12,602 nucleotides of DNA, taken from the NCBI GenBank assembly GCA_003818675.1, contig RPPD01000018.1:1-12602 (forward strand), read 5' to 3'. How positions within the stretch are numbered: the first letter of the stretch is position 1; every line of letters begins with the position of its first letter. The stretch is from Spirochaetaceae bacterium. Lineage in GTDB: Bacteria; Spirochaetota; Spirochaetia; SZUA-6; RPPD01. The notes under the pieces are model-generated. The model was given only the letters and a program-made list of their open reading frames with translations, ran no database searches and was not told the DNA's origin. The position numbers and the translations under genes are program-made. This document shows, piece after piece, positions 7,128-12,602 of the stretch.

Positions 7128-8408
7128 ATGCAGAAATATTCTATTGAAGGCAATCATCCTCTGAAGGGAACTGTAACCGCGAGCGGCAACAAGAACGCGG
7201 CACTCCCGTGTCTTGCCGCAACGCTTCTGACAGATGAAGCGGTTGTTCTCAAAAACATTCCTGAAATTGAAGACACGCATGTCATGATTTCAATATTGAA
7301 GCTTTTGGGATCCAGTGTGACCAAGCTGTCTGAAAATCAGTACCGCATCCAGACTTCCAGCATTACAACCAATGAAATACCAACAGCTGAATCCCGCAAG
7401 GTCCGTGCCTCCATTCTCTTTGCAGGACCGCTTCTGGCCAGGACAGGCAAGGTCATACTCCCGCCGCCTGGTGGTGATGTAATCGGCCGCAGGCGCATGG
7501 ATACCCATTTTGACGCATTTAAAGCACTTGGCGTGAATATACAAATAGACGGAATATTCTCGCTTGAGGCGAAAAAGCTCACTGGAGAGGACATCTTCCT
7601 TGACGAAGCTTCGGTTACAGCCACGGAAAACACGGTGATGGCCGCGGTGCTCGCCCGGGGAACAACCATATTGCGAAACGCGGCTTCAGAGCCGCATGTC
7701 CAGGACCTGTGCAATATGCTCGTCTCCATGGGAGCCAGGATTTCGGGCATAGGTTCCAACATCATAACCATCGAGGGAGTCAAAAAACTCCGCGGTACAG
7801 AGTATGCAATCGGCAGTGATTATATTGAAGTGGGTTCCTTTATAGGCCTTGCCGCTGTCACCCGCAGTGAACTGGAAATATGCAATGCATCACCAGAGCA
7901 TTTACGCATGGTGAAAATAGCATTCGGCAAACTCGGTATTTATTGGGAAACAGATGGACAAACCATACATGTATCAGGAACGCAGGGTCTGCGAGTTTGC
8001 CCTGACATGGGTGGCATGATTCCCAAGATAGATGACGCTCCATGGCCTGGATTCCCCACTGACCTCATGAGCATACTGCTCGTTGTCTCCACGCAGGTTG
8101 AGGGGACGGTGCTCATTCATGAAAAGATGTTCGAGTCACGCATGTTCTATGTGGACAAATTGATAGGCATGGGCGCGAGGATTGTACTCTGCGATCCGCA
8201 CCGCGCGGTCATTTCCGGACCAGCGCGGCTAAAAGCTTCGGAACTCACATCTCCGGATGTCCGCGCCGGCATGGCCATGGTAATCGCAGCGCTCTGCGCT
8301 GAGGGAAAAAGCACTATTCACAATGTCTACCAGATAGAGCGCGGTTATGAAAAACTCGTCCCGCGATTAGTATCACTTGGTGCGCAAATTAAGTACCTCC
8401 AAGAATAA
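7128..8408 (+). CDS. murA: UDP-N-acetylglucosamine 1-carboxyvinyltransferase (MurA), Asp-type
   Basis: A 426-residue cytoplasmic enzyme that adds enolpyruvate from PEP to UDP-GlcNAc, the first committed step of peptidoglycan synthesis. Family signatures: GNKNAALP with the PEP-binding lysine (residues 20-27), [10 protein letters not shown] (93-102), the active-site loop [13 protein letters not shown] (113-125), PWPGFPTDL before mid-C-domain (Asp as in other MurA), FESRMF, and a C-terminal [12 protein letters not shown] and IERGYE. The catalytic cysteine of E. coli MurA (C115) is Asp117 here, the natural variant known to give intrinsic fosfomycin resistance in Mycobacterium tuberculosis and Chlamydia and also present in Borrelia and Treponema. 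Length and motifs are otherwise complete, so it should be functional. GGGA just before ATG 7128 is too close to be a good ribosome site. A second copy of its last eight codons lies 69 nt downstream. Confidence 0.97.
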   Translation: MQKYSIEGNHPLKGTVTASGNKNAALPCLAATLLTDEAVVLKNIPEIEDTHVMISILKLLGSSVTKLSENQYRIQTSSITTNEIPTAESRKVRASILFAGPLLARTGKVILPPPGGDVIGRRRMDTHFDAFKALGVNIQIDGIFSLEAKKLTGEDIFLDEASVTATENTVMAAVLARGTTILRNAASEPHVQDLCNMLVSMGARISGIGSNIITIEGVKKLRGTEYAIGSDYIEVGSFIGLAAVTRSELEICNASPEHLRMVKIAFGKLGIYWETDGQTIHVSGTQGLRVCPDMGGMIPKIDDAPWPGFPTDLMSILLVVSTQVEGTVLIHEKMFESRMFYVDKLIGMGARIVLCDPHRAVISGPARLKASELTSPDVRAGMAMVIAALCAEGKSTIHNVYQIERGYEKLVPRLVSLGAQIKYLQE

Positions 8409-8420
8409 ATAATCGGGTGC

Positions 8421-8451
8421 GCACCGGCGTATGTACGCATACGCACGGTGC
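8421..8451. repeat. strong hairpin between murA and its tail copy
   Basis: GCACCG (8421-8426) pairs with CGGTGC (8446-8451) and GCGTATG (8427-8433) with CATACGC (8438-8444). This is thirteen pairs with a single bulged A (8445) around a TACG loop. No T tract follows on either strand, so it is not a classic intrinsic terminator. It may still end or protect both convergent transcripts. The five bases GGTGC occur at its right arm, directly before its left arm (8416-8420) and in the murA tail (8379-8383). Confidence 0.7.
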
Positions 8452-8477
8452 ATCAGATAAAATACCTACAGGAATAA
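8447..8477 (+). pseudogene. remnant of a second murA 3' end
   Basis: Codons 8454-8477 read QIKYLQE-stop, the same as the end of murA (8385-8408) and in the same frame, exactly 69 nt later. Nineteen of 24 bases match and all five differences are synonymous third positions. Just before, GGTGCA matches the GGTGCG (Gly-Ala) of murA if one extra T (8453) is allowed, so the homology extends to about 8447. Changes limited to silent sites mean this copy diverged while coding for a working protein and was then cut down. It is most simply the leftover 3' end of an older or replaced murA. Confidence 0.75.
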
Positions 8478-8496
8478 AGAAAAGGATATAACTCCA

Positions 8497-8510
8497 TGGT
8501 TGGCCAACCA
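8497..8510. repeat. 14-bp perfect palindrome
   Basis: TGGTTGGCCAACCA is self-complementary and directly abuts the stop codon (8511-8513, minus strand) of the LptF/G-like gene. It might bind a dimeric protein or end the minus-strand transcript, but without a spacer loop it is a poor RNA hairpin. Confidence 0.45.
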
Positions 8511-10235
8511 CTAGCTTGTAAAATGCTTGCGTGTGTACAGTATTAATGAGAGGCCTATCAGTCCGATGTTCAGAAGAACTGCTGCACCAATTCCAAAGAC
8601 CGGACCCATTGAGTAATAGAGAAACACGGATGCCATTCTGTGGCTATACATCAAAAAGCCCGTGAAGACTGAAAGCACCAGGGGAAAAAGTGGTATGAAC
8701 AGATAGAGCACACGACCCCGGTCTGTGGCATATGTCACCTGGTTTCTGATTCCCAGAATGCTGAAAAACAGCACAATCGCAAAAATGAAAAGGGGTTCGA
8801 GCATTCTGATCAGTATTTCAACCGTGATGAGATCCTGAACCTGTGCATGCTCCTGCATAACTCCAGCCAGTCTCCAGAGATTTCCCGTGTTCTCATACTT
8901 GTAGCTTTCCTGCGATATTGCAAACATTTCAAGGTCATCGGGATTTATTGACAGCTTGATCCCGGCTGTTGGGTCCAGAGAGGGTGTTCCCTGATATACG
9001 GCGGGTTTTATCCTGTCTGCTGCATTATCCGGATTGATGCCGTTTATATTGATAAAACCGCCAATGACTTTTCCGACAGGGACATTATAGTGATACTGGA
9101 TGCGGTTTCCCGGCAGAAAACCAATCACCTCAATATCACGCATGAATACACCGTCCACAATGCGGACAAGCTCCCGGATTGAAATCAGTTCTCTTACAGG
9201 CTCTTTGGAGTCTGCCGGTATCTGAAAATTGAAAAAAACGATATTGCGTTTTTTAATCTCATCAAATGAAAGAATAAACTGGGCTTCCTGCGTATAAAAC
9301 GAGACTAATGGAAGTTTTGACCTGGCTTCGGAAAGATATTTTTTCACAGATTCCTCGTTGGGATTCTTGTTGTATAGATCGAGGAACAAATAGTAGGCAC
9401 GGATATAATCCGGAAATTTGTCAGTAAGCAGGCGGTATCCAGCCTGGATCGTTCTGGCGAGTTCCCCTGCCTGTGATTCTGTACGTGCTGAAATGCTGCG
9501 ATAATCGCGTTCCAATGCAACAGCTGTGATGCGCAGGGCTCTACTGTTGGTTGAATCATTCTCAAGGACCTGTTTGCCCAGGAAATATGCCAAGATGTAA
9601 TTCCCCTGATCAAACGCGGACTGGGCTCTGCGCAGGAGCTCCCCGGTGTCAAATTCCTTGAGTGTCTCAATGGGAACAGTCATTGCCTTGTACCTCAGGT
9701 ACTGGTTGTCATCAAGCAGGGCGAGGAGCCTTGCGTGTTCGGTTATTTTTTCCGGATTGGTCCTGTTAGTATCCAATGCCAGTCTCATGTAGTTTACAGC
9801 CTCTACAAGATTGCCCTCGCGTTCCCTCTTGCGGGATTCATTAAAAAGCGCAGTAGAAAACCTGCTCAATTCCGCTTTTTCCTGGAGGTTTTTCCGGACA
9901 CCAGGTTCCAGCGTTTCCCTGAGTATGAAGAACAGCAGAACCAGAACCAGTACAGATATAATGTCCTTGAAGACGGCCTTGAACACCCGCTGGTGGTTGG
10001 GATGACGGTAGGTTTGGATGAAAAGTGAATAGGCAATCATGGCGCCCGAGCACAGAAGCGCAGGAAAAACATCCATAAACCGCAGAAATGCATTGCCCCA
10101 CAGCTCCTGTGCACGCATCTGTTGGAGCATGTCTGATTTTTCCGGGAAAATGAGTCCTGTGAGAACGAAAAAAAGAAACCCCAGGATGAGTATGCCAAAA
10201 ATAATCGATGACGGTGTTGTCGCGGGATTACGCAT
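8511..10235 (-). CDS. LptF/LptG-like permease with TPR-like periplasmic insert
   Basis: A 574-residue inner-membrane protein. ATG 10235 is chosen because it overlaps the upstream stop (ATGCGTAA) and has AAGGAG 11 nt before it; the frame runs open further up, but that part is antisense-like, Cys/Ser-rich and overlaps the upstream gene. Topology: helices at about 11-29, 56-74 and 91-106, a large extracytoplasmic part, then helices at about 482-497, 509-530 and 545-566. The 3+3 helix plan, the MDVFPAL stretch in helix 2, and NPDDLEMFAIS ... LIRMLEPLFIFAIVLFFSILGIRN before helix 4 all resemble LptF/LptG, the permease pair that extracts lipopolysaccharide with LptB. Unlike those (about 360 residues), about 200 residues of helical repeats are inserted (about 125-325; one good TPR unit at 199-232). 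The cargo is unknown. LptFG relationship is by pattern, not by search. Confidence 0.6.
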   Translation of the reverse strand: MRNPATTPSSIIFGILILGFLFFVLTGLIFPEKSDMLQQMRAQELWGNAFLRFMDVFPALLCSGAMIAYSLFIQTYRHPNHQRVFKAVFKDIISVLVLVLLFFILRETLEPGVRKNLQEKAELSRFSTALFNESRKREREGNLVEAVNYMRLALDTNRTNPEKITEHARLLALLDDNQYLRYKAMTVPIETLKEFDTGELLRRAQSAFDQGNYILAYFLGKQVLENDSTNSRALRITAVALERDYRSISARTESQAGELARTIQAGYRLLTDKFPDYIRAYYLFLDLYNKNPNEESVKKYLSEARSKLPLVSFYTQEAQFILSFDEIKKRNIVFFNFQIPADSKEPVRELISIRELVRIVDGVFMRDIEVIGFLPGNRIQYHYNVPVGKVIGGFININGINPDNAADRIKPAVYQGTPSLDPTAGIKLSINPDDLEMFAISQESYKYENTGNLWRLAGVMQEHAQVQDLITVEILIRMLEPLFIFAIVLFFSILGIRNQVTYATDRGRVLYLFIPLFPLVLSVFTGFLMYSHRMASVFLYYSMGPVFGIGAAVLLNIGLIGLSLILYTRKHFTS

Positions 10236-11220
10236 CGGGCAGGCTGCTCCTTCGCATGGGGAATAAAATGAAATCAAAAATGAAGAATAGACCTGAGAAG
10301 AATGCAAGCAAGGCGTACGGGATGAGTGTGAGCAAAATATTATCCCCCATAACTTCCCGTGCCTGTGACACAAGCGAGAGGGCAACGGAACTGTACAGGA
10401 CAAGAAGCAGGTAGAGTATCGTCAACATAAACATGATATTTGCCGAAAGCCAGCGGGAAAGGCGCAGAAAAACCGATGAACTTAACACTAATGCAACCAG
10501 AAGCGCTGACAGGATTACAAGTTCCTCGTATTTTCCGGTTGAGAGAGTGAGATATTGCGCCCCTAGCGGCGTAAGCATTCCGAAAATCCCCTCCAGTGTT
10601 GGACCAGGTTTGAATGGTTCAACCTCCTCGGACCTTGGTGAAACGGAAAACGCGCTTTTTCCATCAGGGGAGAAGAACTCAGGTCTTCTCCCCGCAAGAG
10701 AAAGCGATACTGACCTGTATGCGCTGATACGGGGACTGTTTCCCGTATTGTTGATATGGATGACCGAGGAGAGTGTGGAACCCTTTACTTCCTCAAAATA
10801 AAAACTTCCTTCACGTGTTGCAATGATGCTATTGGGATAAACCAGGTCCCGCAAGCCATAGGAGAGTTCTTCGGTCTGCAGGGTTTCCACTATCCTGGGG
10901 TTGATCATTGTACGGATTGTCGCAGGTCCGGACAATAGCAGGATCATTGAAAGGCTGGCCAGGGCCGCATAGGAAATGATGCGTATACCTGGTTTCCTGC
11001 GCATCCGCACGCTTGCCACAAAAAGGGCAAAAAGTGCTGAAGGCAAAAGCATCTGGAGAAGGGCCTGTGGGAAAATGGCAAATACATAACCAGGTTTAAT
11101 GACTGGAAATGAGGGGAGGTTCAGGCCTATCTGGGTAATGCTGAAAAGAAATGCGGTGACAATTACTGTGCCAATGAAAATGACGCAGTACCAGAGAATC
11201 ACTATAATAGTATCTTTCAT
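10228..11220 (-). CDS. LptF/LptG-like permease, first gene of the pair
   Basis: A 330-residue inner-membrane protein with helices at about 5-28, 46-71 and 81-101, an extracytoplasmic beta-rich domain (about 105-230), then helices at about 234-253, 262-285 and 296-320. This is the LptF/LptG plan and near its usual size. The second helix region (FPQALLQMLLPSALFALFVAS) and the beta domain (GSFYFEEVKGSTLSSVIHI) are also like that family. The match is too diverged to name LptF or LptG. Its stop overlaps the start of the next gene (ATGCGTAA), which implies coupled translation and a heterodimer with it. AAGGGA stands just before ATG 11220. No lptB-like ATPase or lptC is in the window, so the ATPase would have to be encoded elsewhere. 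Confidence 0.6.
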   Translation of the reverse strand: MKDTIIVILWYCVIFIGTVIVTAFLFSITQIGLNLPSFPVIKPGYVFAIFPQALLQMLLPSALFALFVASVRMRRKPGIRIISYAALASLSMILLLSGPATIRTMINPRIVETLQTEELSYGLRDLVYPNSIIATREGSFYFEEVKGSTLSSVIHINNTGNSPRISAYRSVSLSLAGRRPEFFSPDGKSAFSVSPRSEEVEPFKPGPTLEGIFGMLTPLGAQYLTLSTGKYEELVILSALLVALVLSSSVFLRLSRWLSANIMFMLTILYLLLVLYSSVALSLVSQAREVMGDNILLTLIPYALLAFFSGLFFIFDFILFPMRRSSLPDA

Positions 11221-11260
11221 AATTTTCCCTTAATATCCGCCCTTTGTAGATATTTTCGTC

Positions 11261-11289
11261 ATTTTACAGGCTTTTCTTTTTAAAAAAAA
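11261..11289 (-). promoter_or_regulatory. candidate promoter of the membrane-gene pair
   Basis: The complement of 11261-11266 is TAAAAT, five of six bases of the -10 consensus, about 41 nt before ATG 11220. The -35 position falls in a T/A tract and is not recognisable. The divergent region 11221-11377 holds nothing else clear except an AT-rich, probably bent tract at 11275-11290. Confidence 0.3.
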
Positions 11290-11346
11290 CTAGGAAATTG
11301 TTGATTTTCCATGGAAGTAAGTATCCATAGCTTACGACTTTACCTT

Positions 11347-11352
11347 AAGGAG
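11347..11352 (+). promoter_or_regulatory. strong Shine-Dalgarno AAGGAG in the peptidase leader
   Basis: This perfect AAGGAG is 25 nt from the GTG 11378 used above, too far to serve it. At 10 nt it would serve ATT 11363 (in frame, a rare start as in infC); at 6 nt, TTG 11359, whose frame ends after about 42 codons. It suggests either a rare start or a one-base error between 11362 and 11377. Confidence 0.5.
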
Positions 11353-11377
11353 TATTTATTGTATTCTGGTTCCCGCT

Positions 11378-12602
11378 GTGGCCAAAATATTCTCCAACAT
11401 CATAAAACACAGAAAAGTGATCTTGCCGGTCATCTATCTCGTACTCCTTCTGGGCGGTATCCTGTTCTTCAACCTGGTTGTTGTTGATTATATTGAAGGC
11501 TTCATGGTGTCTGTCAATAATGTTGAACTTGGTATTGTGAAAAGCCGAGGGGACATAATGGCTCGCCTGTCTGTACTGGAGAGACAAATTGAGCATGAGA
11601 AAAATATAGATATCGTCTTTGACGAACATCTGATCTCGTATAATCCGCTGGAAACCACTCTGGACAAGCTTGCTCCACAGGAGCGGCTGGATTCCAATCT
11701 CCGCGATCATCTGACCTACAAGTGCAGGGTCTGGGCATTGGTGGTGTCAGGCAAAGAGACGGTCTACTGCCGTACCAGGGAAGAAGTGGAAAATCTGGTC
11801 AAGCAGCTCGAGCAGAAGTTCACCCCCAGGGAGTTGGGCGGGGAAAAGATCGAGGACTTGCAGCTCACAATCCTGGAGCAATACACAATAGAACCCGCCC
11901 TGTCGTATTTCGACGCAATCCGCAAGGACGAGTCGGCACTGGAATACGCACTTGCTGGCATGCAGGATGTCAGGACCTATACTGTACTATCCGGAGACAA
12001 CTTTTTTTCAATCGCCATGGCGCATGGGATTGATTTTCAGACTGTAGTGGCGGCAAATGAAGAAATCCAGCCAGACAAGCTGAAGCCGGGTGACCGGATC
12101 AAGCTCACGGTCACCAACCCTGTCTTAAGCATTCAGTCAACCTATCGCCTCATCAAGGACGAGAACATTCCCCCGCCTGTTATCGTAAAGATGGATGGAA
12201 CGCTTTTACGCACGCAGCAGATAGAGGAAGTTGCGGGTGAAATGGGGAAAAAGCGGGTTTACTCGGACCGCGTAGTTGTAAATGACAAGGTGATTGAGGT
12301 GAATATCATCAGGGAGGAAATCTTGAAGGCGCCAAGAGTCCGGGTTTTGCGCTTTGGCACCCAGCGCACTCCAGATGACATCCTGGTCGCAGGCGCTTTC
12401 CTGCCGCCTGGTATTGGCATCATTTCATCACCCTTTGGTATAGTACGCTGGAACGGAAAGGTGCATTCTGGCATAGACGTTGCAGTGGGCGAGGGCACAA
12501 GCGTACTGGCTTATGATGCCGGGACAATAAAGCTGACAGCCTATGACGGAGGAGGATACGGCAACTATGTTATCATACTTCATGACAATGGCGTTGAAAC
12601 AC
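11378..12602 (+). CDS. membrane-anchored LysM-G5-M23 peptidase, 3' end outside window
   Basis: An open frame to the window edge (408 codons seen). One N-terminal membrane helix (about 14-37, inside positive) places the rest outside the cytoplasm. Then come two related segments (VNNVELGIVKSRGDI, 46-60; VVSGKETVYCRTREEVENL, 122-140), a LysM peptidoglycan-binding domain (about 200-244, YTVLSGDNFFSIA), a G5-like domain (about 252-328) and the start of an M23 metallopeptidase (ISSPFG 349-354; zinc ligands H363 and D367 in HSGID). The final HxH ligand lies past the end. It probably cuts peptide cross-links in peptidoglycan, or regulates such enzymes. GTG 11378 is the first ordinary start in frame but lacks a Shine-Dalgarno. 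A strong AAGGAG (11347-11352) instead fits TTG 11359 (another frame) or an ATT at 11363 in this frame, so the true start is uncertain. Confidence 0.88.
   Translation, partial: MAKIFSNIIKHRKVILPVIYLVLLLGGILFFNLVVVDYIEGFMVSVNNVELGIVKSRGDIMARLSVLERQIEHEKNIDIVFDEHLISYNPLETTLDKLAPQERLDSNLRDHLTYKCRVWALVVSGKETVYCRTREEVENLVKQLEQKFTPRELGGEKIEDLQLTILEQYTIEPALSYFDAIRKDESALEYALAGMQDVRTYTVLSGDNFFSIAMAHGIDFQTVVAANEEIQPDKLKPGDRIKLTVTNPVLSIQSTYRLIKDENIPPPVIVKMDGTLLRTQQIEEVAGEMGKKRVYSDRVVVNDKVIEVNIIREEILKAPRVRVLRFGTQRTPDDILVAGAFLPPGIGIISSPFGIVRWNGKVHSGIDVAVGEGTSVLAYDAGTIKLTAYDGGGYGNYVIILHDNGVET

Noticed and set aside
10236..10403. 56-residue N-terminal extension of the TPR-bearing membrane protein
   Set aside because: It overlaps the upstream coding region, is Cys/Ser/His-rich, and the coupled ATG 10235 with AAGGAG explains the true start.
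12259..12498. 79-codon minus-strand open frame
   Set aside because: Antisense to the G5-M23 part of the peptidase, which has clear family motifs.

Overview
The window looks like a stretch of a diderm bacterial chromosome of moderate GC, most likely from a spirochaete or a relative. This placement is an inference. It rests on an Asp-type MurA (also known in Borrelia and Treponema), a pair of LptF/LptG-like inner-membrane proteins, a LysM-G5-M23 envelope peptidase and a WG-repeat exported protein. No rRNA, tRNA, CRISPR array, insertion sequence or recognisable defence system was found. No gene-free stretch exceeds 300 bases; the longest are 6956-7127 and 11221-11377.

Layout. Positions 1-122 hold the tail of something upstream and a good intrinsic terminator (66-95). 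Three plus-strand genes follow: a class I SAM methyltransferase (171-983), a secreted beta-propeller-like protein broken by a frameshift (1075-2401), and a secreted protein made of eleven WG repeats (2417-3601). The last two lie 15 nt apart and probably form an operon of exported proteins. The next block is on the minus strand and reads 6955 to 3602: a TauE/SafE-type permease, uvrC, and a decayed gene. The decayed gene keeps only the start of a Ser/Thr kinase N-lobe joined to a two-helix membrane domain, with a frame change and an in-frame TAA. Divergent from the permease is murA (7128-8408).

Past murA is a short intergenic region with a strong hairpin and a second, synonymously diverged copy of the last eight codons of murA, stop included. 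This looks like the leftover of an older or replaced murA. Converging on it is a translationally coupled pair of minus-strand membrane genes (11220 to 8511) with the 3 TM / periplasmic domain / 3 TM plan of LptF/LptG; the second carries a TPR-like insert. Divergent from these, a membrane-anchored LysM-G5-M23 peptidase begins near 11378 and runs off the end.

The right half is therefore envelope-building: murA for the peptidoglycan precursor, an LptFG-like pair for transport across the envelope, and an M23 enzyme for peptidoglycan cutting or remodelling. The left half carries exported repeat proteins and a glycan/lipid-type methyltransferase. Several reading frames are damaged (propeller gene, kinase gene, murA tail, and possibly the peptidase start), which points to gene decay or to draft-quality sequence.
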